Shown here in pieces: positions 27,208-35,369 of a DNA stretch of 64,000 bases. A program made the position numbers and the translations under genes. Each line of letters begins with the position of its first letter. Within the stretch, counting starts at the first letter, position 1. Source of the stretch: Alphaproteobacteria bacterium (lineage in GTDB: Bacteria > Pseudomonadota > Alphaproteobacteria > Rickettsiales > SXRF01); NCBI GenBank assembly GCA_020049775.1, contig JAGVLO010000007.1, positions 179,133 to 243,132 of the forward strand. The letters run 5' to 3'. The notes under the pieces were generated by a model. That model was not told where the DNA came from. It ran no database searches and was given only the letters and a program-made list of their open reading frames with translations.

Positions 27208-28314
27208 TTAGTCTTTCGCTTTACGCTTTATCGAATCATTCAGTGATACAGCTATGGTATCGCCCACTTTGCCAAGCGTACCCTTGGTCAGGTCAATGCC
27301 ACCGCAGCGTAAGGTTACATCATCTTCAGGTGAACAGTCCAGCAATACGGTTTTACCCACCTGAAACGACATAACATCCTTAAGTGTCATGGTTTTTTCA
27401 GGAAGAGTAATCTCTAGTTCGATGTTGGTGTTCTTGAGTTCCTTGCCCAAATGCTTTTCCCACACCGTGTCCTGACCAAAATTTTCCCCCATGAACATTT
27501 GCAGCAGCAGTTCACGGATAGGCTCGAGTGTGGTGTGCGGCAGCAATATTTCCACCATACCACCACGGTCATCCATCATGTCAACGCGCAGGCGCACCAG
27601 AAGCGCCGGATTGCCCGGGCGGGTAATGGTAGCGAAGCGCGGGTTGGTTTCCAGCCGGTCAAACAGGAAGGTCGCGGGCGACAGCGGCTCAAAGGCCGTT
27701 CCCATATCCGCCAGCAATACGTTAATCATGCGTTTTACGATTTCCTGCTCAATCGTGGTGTAGGGCCTGCCCTCAACGCGTACGGTCTTGTGGGTTTTAC
27801 GACCACCGAGCAGGATATCCACCATCGAGTATATCTGTGAGCTGTCCACCGTCACCATGCCCAGGTTTTCCCATTCCACAGCGCGAAAAACAACAAGCAA
27901 CGCAGGCAACGGGATGGAGTTGAGATAGTCGTCAAAGCGAATGCTCACCATTGACTCAAGGCTTACATCCACGTTTTCCGAGGTAAAATTGCGTAACGAA
28001 GTGGAAAGCTGGCGCACAAGGCGGTCAAACACCACCTCCAGCATCGGCAGTTTTTCATAGGCAGTAGTCGATTTGTCGAGAATGGCGAAAATGCCTTCGC
28101 CAGAATTCTTCGGGTCGTCTTTTTTAACGTCAAAACCGAGCAATGTGTCGATTTCGTCCTGATTCAAAACGCGTTGGGGTTCTTCTCCGCCGGCAGCGGC
28201 GCCTTCAGCAGCTGCAGCGGGGTCAGCAGCCTTCTGCTCTTCTGCCTCGAGCATTTTTGCCCACTCGTCAGCAGCAGCGGTGTCATCCGGGGTTGTTGTT
28301 TCGGTATCAGCCAT
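27208..28314 (-). CDS. fliM: Flagellar motor switch protein FliM
   Basis: 368 aa. An Ala/Glu-rich acidic N-terminus contains the element RVLNQDEIDTLLGF (residues about 49-62). The CheC-like middle domain follows with NFTSENVDVSLESMVSIRFDDYL and RAVEWENLGMVTVDSSQIYSMVDILLGG. The C-terminal SpoA domain contains VGKTVLLDCSPEDDVTLRCGG. FliM sits in the C-ring and binds CheY-P to switch rotation. In most FliM proteins the CheY-binding peptide is at the extreme N-terminus; here about 50 extra acidic residues precede the LNQDEID element. GAAGGA precedes the ATG, and a sigma-54 promoter lies 72-89 bases upstream. Confidence 0.95.
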   Translation of the reverse strand: MADTETTTPDDTAAADEWAKMLEAEEQKAADPAAAAEGAAAGGEEPQRVLNQDEIDTLLGFDVKKDDPKNSGEGIFAILDKSTTAYEKLPMLEVVFDRLVRQLSTSLRNFTSENVDVSLESMVSIRFDDYLNSIPLPALLVVFRAVEWENLGMVTVDSSQIYSMVDILLGGRKTHKTVRVEGRPYTTIEQEIVKRMINVLLADMGTAFEPLSPATFLFDRLETNPRFATITRPGNPALLVRLRVDMMDDRGGMVEILLPHTTLEPIRELLLQMFMGENFGQDTVWEKHLGKELKNTNIELEITLPEKTMTLKDVMSFQVGKTVLLDCSPEDDVTLRCGGIDLTKGTLGKVGDTIAVSLNDSIKRKAKD

Positions 28315-28385
28315 GATTCCTTCTTATCCGTTCAATAGCTTATAGCACATTAACATAGTCGCTACAATCGTAACCATATAGATAA

Positions 28386-28403
28386 GGGCAAAAGCCGTGC
28401 CAA
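28386..28403 (-). promoter_or_regulatory. Sigma-54 promoter of the fliM operon
   Basis: On the minus strand TTGGCACGGCTTTTGCCC: GG and GC elements exactly ten bases apart, matching TGGCACG-N4-TTGC. Predicted start of transcription is near 28376, about 62 bases before fliM. This means RpoN and a flagellar enhancer-binding protein probably drive fliM, DUF6468 and motE. Confidence 0.8.
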
Positions 28404-28447
28404 CTGTCTGAGAGCGTGACGCTAAAACAACATTAACAACTACAACA

Positions 28448-29026
28448 CTACTGTACGATAATTTCCTTAAACAGCACGTCTTTTACCTTCACCGGAACCA
28501 GCACCTTATTGGCACGCAGGAGCAGTTCCTCACGCAGCCTTTGTATGCCGGCAGAGCCTACGAGATCGCTGGGACGCAACTCCCTCATGTAAGTGTTATA
28601 AGTGTCAAGCAGGCGCGGCATGTTAGCTTCGATGTGGTTAGCGTCATCAGACTTACCCAGTTCGAGTACAATGGTCGCCTTGAGGAAGCTGGTTTGTTTA
28701 TTGGTGGAGCTAAGGTTAATCAAGAAATCCGGCATGGTAAGGAAAACCGGTTTTTCTAGCGGCTTTCCATCCTCGCCAACCTCGGCGTTTTCGGACTCGC
28801 CACCACCAAGAAATCCGCCAAAATAAGCGCCCGCAAGGCCACCCACTATCAGCAGCACTACGAAAGCGCCAATCATCAACAATTTCTTTTTAGATTTTTT
28901 AGGTGCATCGACACCTTCAGCACCAGCTTCCGATTCGCCTTCTCCATCTTCACCAGCTTCTTTCAACTTATCTTCTGCTGCATCATCAGCATCTTTTTCT
29001 TTTTCAAGCGGCGGTGCTTTAGCCAT
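28448..29026 (-). CDS. fliL: Flagellar basal-body protein FliL
   Basis: 192 aa. A charged N-terminal cytoplasmic tail (about 48 residues, KEKDADDAAEDKLKEAGEDG) is followed by one membrane helix (KKLLMIGAFVVLLIVGGLAGAYFGG), a Gly/Glu linker and the periplasmic FliL domain (FLTMPDFLINLSST through KDVLFKEIIVQ). FliL surrounds the stator and tunes motor torque. The ATG has AGGGA upstream. 133 bp separate it from fliM, and that gap holds the fliM sigma-54 promoter, so fliL and fliM can be transcribed separately. Confidence 0.92.
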   Translation of the reverse strand: MAKAPPLEKEKDADDAAEDKLKEAGEDGEGESEAGAEGVDAPKKSKKKLLMIGAFVVLLIVGGLAGAYFGGFLGGGESENAEVGEDGKPLEKPVFLTMPDFLINLSSTNKQTSFLKATIVLELGKSDDANHIEANMPRLLDTYNTYMRELRPSDLVGSAGIQRLREELLLRANKVLVPVKVKDVLFKEIIVQ

Positions 29027-29416
29027 GATTTTTCCCTGTTATCTGGCTGTCTTTCCGCTATTTGCCCTTTGCTTAACAAGCACACTAAGCAATAACGGAT
29101 GACAACAGTTAATGACTATCGCTTATAGGGTTTTATTCTTCATTTTTCAAGCGAATGTATCGACTTAGCACAATATTGCAACCATAGGTGAGGATGTGTT
29201 GCTTTTAGGCAATGCAGGAAATCAACATTTGGCAGTCTCGGAAATGCCATTTGCACTCTTGTGACATAGCCTGCCGCCAGCAGCTTACCGGACTTGTTTT
29301 GGCAACCCTAAAAACATGGCAACATTCTGATTATCATAAAATAACCATTTGGCACGATTCATGCATGTATCAAAGCGTCGCTAACCAAAACAATGGATTT
29401 TCAGGAACTACGGCCC
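29027..29416 (+). other. Divergent intergenic region between fliL and flgF
   Basis: 390 bases without a gene. It carries the sigma-54 promoter for flgF-G-A-H on the plus strand (29349-29365). I saw no matching GG-N10-GC pattern for fliL on the minus strand. No convincing ORF here: the 70-aa ORF in the track lacks coding character. Confidence 0.5.
29349..29365 (+). promoter_or_regulatory. Sigma-54 promoter of the flgFGAH operon
   Basis: TTGGCACGATTCATGCA: -24 GG and -12 GC separated by ten bases, matching TGGCACG-N5-TGC. Predicted transcription start near 29376, about 41 bases before the flgF ATG. It is the same class as the fliM promoter, so both operons are probably under one RpoN-dependent flagellar activator. 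Confidence 0.8.
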
Positions 29417-30145
29417 ATGGATAACAGTATTTACATAGCCTTGTCCCGTCAGCTTGCGGAATTCCGTGACATGCATATCACGGCGAATAATATCGCCAAC
29501 ACTAACACCACAGGTTATCAAACCGAGCATCTGCTGTTCGATTCTTACCTGACGCACGACATTAATAAAGGAGTGCGTAACAAGATGTCGTTCGCCAATG
29601 ACATCGCGTCTTACCGCAACACCGAAACAGGCAGTATGCAAATTACAGGTAACGAGCTGGATATGGCTATTCAGGGCGATGCCTATTTCACCGTGGATAC
29701 ACCGTTGGGCGTTCGCTACACCCGCGCCGGAAATTTCAAGGTGTCGCCAACAGGAACACTTATAACAGACGAGGGTTATCCCGTTCTCGATACTGGCGGC
29801 CAGACTATCAACTTCCCTGAAGACGTCACAAAAGTAGAGGTGGGTGAAAATGGCAACCTTAAAGTCAATGATGAAGATTTTGGTTCGCTTGGTATAGCGC
29901 AATTCGCTAATTCCCAATTACTCGAACGCGCAGGAAACAGGTTATACAGAACCGACGCTCCTTCGCAGCCAGCTGAAGGTGTGCGCGTGCTGCAGGGCAT
30001 GCTTGAAGGTGCAAACGTAAAACCAGTACTTGAGCTAACGCACATGATGGATGTGGCGCGTAGTGTCGAGGGAACCGCAAAATTTATTGAGGCCGTCTAT
30101 GATTTGGAGCGCAAGACCTCCAACATATGGGCGAAACAAAGTTAG
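29417..30145 (+). CDS. flgF: Flagellar basal-body rod protein FlgF
   Basis: 242 aa from the ATG of MDNSIYIALSRQ, behind CAGGAA. The track start is eight codons too early. Proximal rod protein with the family ends: N-terminal ITANNIANTNTTGYQTEHLLF, middle NELDMAIQGDAYFTVDTPLGVRYTRAGNF, and C-terminal VKPVLELTHMMDVARSVEGTAKFI. It is the first gene of flgF-flgG-flgA-flgH under a sigma-54 promoter. flgG follows after 18 bp. Confidence 0.93.
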   Translation: MDNSIYIALSRQLAEFRDMHITANNIANTNTTGYQTEHLLFDSYLTHDINKGVRNKMSFANDIASYRNTETGSMQITGNELDMAIQGDAYFTVDTPLGVRYTRAGNFKVSPTGTLITDEGYPVLDTGGQTINFPEDVTKVEVGENGNLKVNDEDFGSLGIAQFANSQLLERAGNRLYRTDAPSQPAEGVRVLQGMLEGANVKPVLELTHMMDVARSVEGTAKFIEAVYDLERKTSNIWAKQS

Positions 30146-30163
30146 TAGCGAAGGAGAACAACC

Positions 30164-30949
30164 ATGCGTTCATTAGATATCGCAGCAACCGGGATGCAGG
30201 CGCAACAGCTGTATGTTGACGTTACCTCGCAGAACCTTGCCAACATCAATACGACCGCATACAAATTGCAGCGCCCTGAATTTCAGGATTTGCTGTATCA
30301 GGATTTACGCACCGTTGGCAGCAACTCGTCCGACAGCGGCACCATCGTCCCCACAGGTATCCAGATTGGTCTTGGTGTGAAAGCCGGCGGTATCGGCCGG
30401 AACACCTCGCAGGGCACGCTGCAATCCACCTCGGGATCACTTGACCTTGCCGTACAGGGGCGCGGCTTCTTCCAGATTACGCTGCCCACCGGTGAAACCG
30501 CCTATTCACGCGCTGGCAGCTTCCAGATAAGTCCGGACGGCAACATTGAAACTATCGACGGGTTCCTTGTATCTCCGACCATCACCATCCCTGCCAACGC
30601 GACCGCTATCAGCATCGACCAGACGGGTCAGGTGTTCGCCACCATCCCCAATCAGGTAGCACCGCAGAACCTCGGCCAACTGCAAACAGTGAACTTCATC
30701 AACGAAGCAGGCCTTAAGCTGATTGGTAACAACAACTACCTTGAAACAGCAGCGTCCGGCGCACCTGTAACCGGCACCCCCGGACAGGACGGTCTTGGCA
30801 CAATTCTGCAAGGCTTCCTTGAAAATTCGAACGTCAACCCTGTGAGCGAACTTACCAACCTCATTAAGGCCCAGCGCGTATATGAAATGAACAGCAAAGT
30901 CGTGTCCAAGAGCGACGAAATGCTGCAAGCATTGAACCAGAGCGTGTAA
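30164..30949 (+). CDS. flgG: Flagellar basal-body distal rod protein FlgG
   Basis: 261 aa, the usual FlgG length. It starts MRSLDIAATGMQAQQLYVDV and contains SQNLANINTTAYKLQRPEFQDLLYQ, GSLDLAVQGRGFFQITLPTGETAYSRAGSF, and the C-terminal NVNPVSELTNLIKAQRVYEMNSKVV. It forms the distal rod through the peptidoglycan and outer membrane. GGAGAA precedes the ATG. flgA begins one base after the stop. Confidence 0.96.
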   Translation: MRSLDIAATGMQAQQLYVDVTSQNLANINTTAYKLQRPEFQDLLYQDLRTVGSNSSDSGTIVPTGIQIGLGVKAGGIGRNTSQGTLQSTSGSLDLAVQGRGFFQITLPTGETAYSRAGSFQISPDGNIETIDGFLVSPTITIPANATAISIDQTGQVFATIPNQVAPQNLGQLQTVNFINEAGLKLIGNNNYLETAASGAPVTGTPGQDGLGTILQGFLENSNVNPVSELTNLIKAQRVYEMNSKVVSKSDEMLQALNQSV

Positions 30950-30950
30950 T

Positions 30951-31781
30951 ATGATGAAGCAATTATTGATATTTGCCCTTAGCCTTTTAGTGCTGCCGTT
31001 GGCAGGAACGGCAAATGCCTATACAGATGGCAGCTCGCCTTCGCATTATGAAAAGCCGATGTTCCAGCTTTCGGTTAAAGATGCGGAAACCGCTATCGCC
31101 AAAGCATTGACCGAAGCCGGAGCAGGTGACAACCTCGCCGCAACTATCGTAAGCCGCAAGAGTGATGTGCTGTTTACCCATGGCCAGCCGGTGATTGCAG
31201 AAATACGCAACCTGCAGTTTGACAAGCGCGACCACCAGTGGAGCGCCAACATATTATTTATCGCCGATAAGGATGTTGTCTCCGCGATTCCTTCCAGCGG
31301 ACGCTTTGAAGAAATAATGAGCATTCCGGTGCTAAAGCGCAACATCCGCAACGGCGACGCCATCAGCGTGAGCGACATTGAACTTGTTCCCTTCGCCGTA
31401 TCGCGCGTTAGCAGCAACACCATCACCGACATGCGTATGCTGGTTGGAAAATCGCCGGTGCATTCCATTTCCGCACGCCGTCCGGTGCGCGCCAACGAAA
31501 TCGAAAGCCCGACCCTCATAAAGAAAAATGCTGTCGTGCAGATAAACTACTCTACCCCCGGCCTGCAGATTATCACCGCAGGACAAGCTATAGAAGATGG
31601 GGCACTGGGTGATATCATCAGCGTGCGTAATGTTAACAGCAAACGTATCGTGCGCGCGATTATCGAAGACGAAGCCAATGTGAAAATCGTAACACTTAAT
31701 AACGAAGTGCCGTCGCCATCAGCATCTGCACTGAACAATGCACTTGTACCGCCGACAGGAGATGAACATGCAACCAACTAA
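30951..31781 (+). CDS. flgA: Flagellar P-ring assembly chaperone FlgA
   Basis: 276 aa. It has a Sec signal peptide (about residues 1-23, cleavage near ANA-YTDGS), a central SAF-type domain (VLKRNIRNGDAISVSDIELVPFAV) and the C-terminal module VQINYSTPGLQIITAGQAIEDGALGDIISVRNVNSKRIV. FlgA is a periplasmic helper for FlgI ring assembly around the rod. It starts one base after flgG and overlaps flgH. No flgI is in this window. Confidence 0.93.
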   Translation: MMKQLLIFALSLLVLPLAGTANAYTDGSSPSHYEKPMFQLSVKDAETAIAKALTEAGAGDNLAATIVSRKSDVLFTHGQPVIAEIRNLQFDKRDHQWSANILFIADKDVVSAIPSSGRFEEIMSIPVLKRNIRNGDAISVSDIELVPFAVSRVSSNTITDMRMLVGKSPVHSISARRPVRANEIESPTLIKKNAVVQINYSTPGLQIITAGQAIEDGALGDIISVRNVNSKRIVRAIIEDEANVKIVTLNNEVPSPSASALNNALVPPTGDEHATN

Positions 31782-32529
31782 ACGCTCACTCCTGTTATTG
31801 CTTGCATCCACACTGCTTTCCGGCTGCCAGAACATGCTCGACCGGATGGACCATATCAATAAGCCGCCACCAATGGCCGCTATAGTAAACCCACAGGAAA
31901 AACCGGAATACAAGCCCATGTCATGGCCACTCCCGGAAACACCGCCGCCAGCCAAGCAATATGCCAATTCGCTGTGGCAGCCCGGCGCACGCGCTTTCTT
32001 CCGTGATGGCCGTGCCGCGCGTGTGGGCGATATCCTGAAGGTGAATATAACAATCAACGATAAGCTGCAGTTCAACAACAAGACGGAAATGAAGCGCGAA
32101 AGCGAAGAAACATCTGCCGCTAACGATGCCCTTGGCTTGGAGCGTAAACTGAAGATTATTCCTTTCCTGCCAGGTGGTGCGCCGAATCCGGCCAGCCTGC
32201 TTGATATTACTTCCGACAGCAATACCAAAGGCACCGGCACTATACAGCGTCAGGACATTGTGAAAACACAGGTGGCAGCAATGGTTACGCAGATGCTGGC
32301 AAACGGTAATATGGTGATCGAAGGCAAACAGGAACTGACCATGAATAATGACCTGCGCGAAGTAGCTGTGCGCGGTGTAATCCGTCCGCAGGACATCAAC
32401 TCGGATAATACGATTGATTCAACCCAGATTGCGGAAGCGCGCATCACCTACAGCGGCCGCGGCCAGTTGCAGAATGCTCAGCAGCAGCGTTGGGGTGGTC
32501 AGGTAGTGGATATATTGTCGCCGTTCTAG
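31768..32529 (+). CDS. flgH: Flagellar L-ring lipoprotein FlgH
   Basis: 253 aa from MQPTKRS, seven bases after ACAGGAG; the track starts ten codons earlier. It has a lipoprotein signal with lipobox LLSG-C (cysteine about residue 19), then FRDGRAARVGDILKVNITIND, the variable NPASLLDITSDSNTKGTGTI stretch, and the C-terminal VVRGVIRPQDI-like sequence seen here as EVAVRGVIRPQDINSDNTI. It makes the ring in the outer membrane. It overlaps flgA by 14 bp, so it is translationally coupled. Confidence 0.95.
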   Translation: MQPTKRSLLLLLASTLLSGCQNMLDRMDHINKPPPMAAIVNPQEKPEYKPMSWPLPETPPPAKQYANSLWQPGARAFFRDGRAARVGDILKVNITINDKLQFNNKTEMKRESEETSAANDALGLERKLKIIPFLPGGAPNPASLLDITSDSNTKGTGTIQRQDIVKTQVAAMVTQMLANGNMVIEGKQELTMNNDLREVAVRGVIRPQDINSDNTIDSTQIAEARITYSGRGQLQNAQQQRWGGQVVDILSPF

Positions 32530-32551
32530 CTGGCGCGTTCTAATTGACCTG

Positions 32552-32995
32552 TTAGGCCATTACCATTCCGGTAGAACGATCGACGCCCATGCTCGGGGTA
32601 TTCGGGCTGGCAAGCTTACTAAGCACGTCACCTCGGTCAGGTGATGCCCATGCCAAGGAAATGGGATTGTCCTTTTCCGTCTGCAAAGCTGCAAAAGCGG
32701 CGGCAGGAAGCGTAATAATACTGGTTACCGCTTGCCCCATTCCCATACCTGCCTCAGGTGCCGAGGGGGCATTTTGCGACGGCGCTGAAACAGCAGCAGA
32801 TGTGCCGGCCGAACTGGATACAGCGGCAGCAGCAACGGCTGTAGTCGTGCTGGCACCACCAAAAGCGCCAGTAACCGCACCAACCGCGCCTACGGTCAGC
32901 TCTCCGATACGGTCAAATATTTTGGTCAGGTTATCGCCCATTGTCTGGGCAGCATCCATCAGGTAATTGCCTATGCCCTGTGCGCCTTCACTCAT
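32552..32995 (-). CDS. Ala/Ser-rich small protein, hypothetical
   Basis: 147 aa. It has an amphipathic start (IGNYLMDAAQTMGDNLTKIFDRIGE), then Ala/Ser/Gly-rich low-complexity sequence (about residues 30-90) that could insert in or lie on membranes, and a polar C-terminus (NPISLAWASPDRGDVLSKL). AAAAGGA lies seven bases before the ATG. It faces flgH tail to tail at 22 bp. Not recognised. A flagellar link is suggested by position only. Confidence 0.5.
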   Translation of the reverse strand: MSEGAQGIGNYLMDAAQTMGDNLTKIFDRIGELTVGAVGAVTGAFGGASTTTAVAAAAVSSSAGTSAAVSAPSQNAPSAPEAGMGMGQAVTSIITLPAAAFAALQTEKDNPISLAWASPDRGDVLSKLASPNTPSMGVDRSTGMVMA

Positions 32996-33165
32996 ACCTT
33001 ATCCTTTTCAGCCCGAGTAATGCTCTACACAGGCTTGATATACTGCATTATTAATTTTAACCAGAAATAGCGGATAATTAAACATATTAGAAGCGCTTAT
33101 GCATGAATTATTTATGACGAATATAGCAAATAATTGATGTATTTCAATGTATTAGAAAAATGCTA

Positions 33166-34317
33166 TTATTTGAAGGCCGCCGCTGCATGCTGCGGATATG
33201 CTGGAGATGCATTCACAATATTGCTGTCTTTGAGCGACATCGGCCTTTCAACAAGGCTCTTTTTTGACCCCGCCAGCGAACTGAAAGTCTGGTCTAAAAG
33301 CGTCATCATTTGGCTATCACGGCTTGCTCCAGACGTGCCTCCCATTACTACTGCAACTAGGCGAACTCCGTCCTTATTTGCAGAGGTCACAAGGTTAAAG
33401 CCGGAAGCGCGTATATAACCGGTTTTGATGCCGTCAACGCCCGGGTATTTTTCCATTACGCGGTTGTGGCTGGGGTAAGTAATGCCGTTCCAGGTGAAGC
33501 TGGTATATTTGAAATAGTGGTAATATTCAGGAAAGTCTCTACGAAGCGCAATCGCAAGCCTTGCCATGTCATAAGCGGTGGTGCGCTGTTTATCGTCCGG
33601 CAGGCCTGATGGATTGCGGAATACGGTATCTTCCATGCCAAGTTCATGTGCCTTTTTCGTCATAATCATGGCAAAATTCCACTCTGTTTCACCCAGATGC
33701 TCGGCCAGTACCATGGCCGCATCATTGGCAGAACGCACCACGAGGCTCTTAATTGCCGCCTCCACAGGCAGGCGATCTCCCTCATCTAACGAGATATTTG
33801 TCTGTGGCTGAGAAGCGGCTTTTTTGGAAACATGCATCTTGTCCTGAAGCTTTAGCTTACCCTTTTTCAAGGAATCAAATGTCAGGTACAGGGTCATCAT
33901 TTTAGTAAGCGATGCCGGGTAACGGCTGGCTCCTGCACTCTTCTCATACAATACCTGCCCTGTGTCCGCATTCACTACTAGGGCCGCATATTGCGGCACA
34001 GGAGTTGTAGTCTTTTTAGTTCTGCTGGAGGTGGATTTTGAGGAAGAACTGGTGGATTTTGAGGAAGAACTGGTTGATTTGGAAGTAGAGGCGATCTTTG
34101 AAGAAGATGACTTGCTCGCACTCGATGAGCTAGAAGTTTTGGTGGATGTGGATTTAGACGAAGTTGTTGTGGAAGGCTTCGAAGAAGTAGTTGTGGTTTT
34201 GCTAGTCTTTGAAGACGTAGTACCAGAGGTAGTCGCAAAACTATCGGTTGAAGGTAGCGACGCAATGAATAAAGCCGCAACTGATAGAAAAACAATAAAA
34301 AAGCGTCCACGTAACAT
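33166..34317 (-). CDS. D-alanyl-D-alanine carboxypeptidase (S11, PBP5-like) with Ser/Thr/Lys-rich linker
   Basis: 383 aa from MLRGRFF; the track start adds 18 unlikely codons. A signal peptide (to about residue 27) is followed by about 75 residues made almost only of Ser, Thr and Lys (SKSTSSSSKSTSSSSK type), then the serine penicillin-binding domain: SLTKM (SxxK), SAN (SxN, in VRSANDAAM) and KTG (DGIKTGY). It removes the last D-Ala from peptidoglycan stem peptides in the periplasm. No C-terminal membrane-anchor domain like PBP5 is obvious. The linker is odd: partly encoded by a 21-bp tandem repeat, long and strongly basic, perhaps a peptidoglycan or teichoic-type polyanion binding spacer. Confidence 0.88.
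   Translation of the reverse strand: MLRGRFFIVFLSVAALFIASLPSTDSFATTSGTTSSKTSKTTTTSSKPSTTTSSKSTSTKTSSSSSASKSSSSKIASTSKSTSSSSKSTSSSSKSTSSRTKKTTTPVPQYAALVVNADTGQVLYEKSAGASRYPASLTKMMTLYLTFDSLKKGKLKLQDKMHVSKKAASQPQTNISLDEGDRLPVEAAIKSLVVRSANDAAMVLAEHLGETEWNFAMIMTKKAHELGMEDTVFRNPSGLPDDKQRTTAYDMARLAIALRRDFPEYYHYFKYTSFTWNGITYPSHNRVMEKYPGVDGIKTGYIRASGFNLVTSANKDGVRLVAVVMGGTSGASRDSQMMTLLDQTFSSLAGSKKSLVERPMSLKDSNIVNASPAYPQHAAAAFK
34030..34092. repeat. 21-bp tandem repeat in the carboxypeptidase linker
   Basis: Two identical units GGTGGATTTTGAGGAAGAAC plus T (34030-34050, 34051-34071) and a third diverged unit. Being a multiple of three, it changes linker length without breaking the frame. Confidence 0.8.
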
Positions 34318-34668
34318 GTAAGGAACAATCTCACCTGTTTTGAAGTTTTTGGTTAACTTATACTTTACCAATATACTATCAATAGTGGTTAATCAACACT
34401 TTCTGTCAATATGATGTAGAAAAATCGCATCCGAATACGCAAACCAAATCAAGCGCCTCTTGTCGCACAGACATGCAGAATTAACCGGTTTGTTAAGCAA
34501 ATGGCTGCCTGTGACCCGTTTTAGGACGAGTAAAAGGTACAAGAAACCTTGACAATTTACACGCGGCACACTATATGCAGCCTACGCAATGTTGCAGTGC
34601 GGTATATGCTTGTAACCTAGCGGATACACATTATTGCACTACTGAATCACCCTAAGGGAGCATTAACC
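34318..34668 (+). other. Divergent intergenic region, carboxypeptidase to phasin
   Basis: 351 bases. It holds the strong phasin promoter (34549-34577) and an approximately 85-base untranslated leader. I saw no ORF or structured RNA that I could support. Confidence 0.5.
34549..34577 (+). promoter_or_regulatory. Strong sigma-70 promoter of the phasin gene
   Basis: TTGACA (perfect -35), 17-base spacer, TATATG. Predicted transcription start near 34584. Confidence 0.75.
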
Positions 34669-35295
34669 ATGACCACAACTAACAAAAAAATGTCTGGCCA
34701 GCCATCTGCCAAACTTGCATCGACCAAACTTGCGTCGAATGTTGCGAACAAAGCTGCAAAAAACACTTTTGCCGCTGTTGAAACCGGCCGTCACTCTGCT
34801 GAAAACGTCGTGAAAATCGGCGGCAAGGCAGTTCAGGAATTCATCGCCAGCAGCGCAGGTGAAGCCCAGAAAGCACAGGAAAAGGCGTTTGCAATGGGCC
34901 GTGAAGGCGCTGAGCAGTTCGCTAAGTCCGCTGACGTTGTCACCAAGGCAATGTATGAAGCGGTTTCCATTTCGCGTGACAACCTTGAAACCTGCCTGGA
35001 ATGCGGAAACACCACCGCTGCCCTCGCTAAGGACCTCAGCAGCGAAATGTTCGAATTCGCCAACAAGGCAATGACCGAACAGATGGAAATGTCGAAGGAA
35101 TTCTTCGCATGCCGTACCATCAACGACATGTTTGAACTGCAGAACAGGCTGTTCAAGAGCGCCGTTGATAACTTCTTCAACGAATCCGTAAAGCTGTCCG
35201 GTATGGTGTTTGAAGCCACCTCCGAAGCTCTGGAGCCCCTGAACGAGCGCGTTGCACAGGCAACCGAACAATTCAGCAAGGCACTGGCTGCTTAA
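34669..35295 (+). CDS. Phasin family protein
   Basis: 208 aa, entirely helical, Ala-rich, without membrane segments. The phasin core (about residues 60-200) shows the family's AEQFAKSADVVTKAMYEAVSISRDNLETCLECGNT and ACRTINDMFELQNRLFKSAVDNFFNES. The first 40 residues are basic and Ala/Lys-rich. Phasins coat polyhydroxyalkanoate granules or, in some alphaproteobacteria, act as general stress proteins. No PHA synthase is in the window. A near-perfect promoter, AAGGGAG ribosome-binding site and strong terminator mark it as a highly expressed single gene. Confidence 0.9.
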   Translation: MTTTNKKMSGQPSAKLASTKLASNVANKAAKNTFAAVETGRHSAENVVKIGGKAVQEFIASSAGEAQKAQEKAFAMGREGAEQFAKSADVVTKAMYEAVSISRDNLETCLECGNTTAALAKDLSSEMFEFANKAMTEQMEMSKEFFACRTINDMFELQNRLFKSAVDNFFNESVKLSGMVFEATSEALEPLNERVAQATEQFSKALAA

Positions 35296-35317
35296 TCAGC
35301 TGGCGTAATTGCTAAAT

Positions 35318-35349
35318 AAAAAAGCCCCGCGAAATGCGGGGCTTTTTTT
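35318..35349. terminator. Bidirectional rho-independent terminator
   Basis: AAAAAAGCCCCGC-gaaat-GCGGGGCTTTTTT: a 9-bp GC-rich stem with A and T tracts on both sides. It serves the phasin gene (plus) and the TIGR02300-type gene (minus). Confidence 0.9.
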
Positions 35350-35369
35350 ATCCTTGAAAGCAACGAAGG

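Noticed and set aside
28324-28377. A 17-codon ORF (MVTIVATMLMCYKLLNG) on the minus strand between fliL and fliM
   Set aside because: Its ATG lies at the predicted sigma-54 transcription start, with no room for a ribosome-binding site. It looks like chance despite its hydrophobic composition.
33962-34321. 119-aa plus-strand ORF, very acidic (VLLEVDFEEELVDFEEELVDL)
   Set aside because: It is the antisense shadow of the Ser/Thr/Lys linker of the carboxypeptidase; repeats in the linker create its acidic look.
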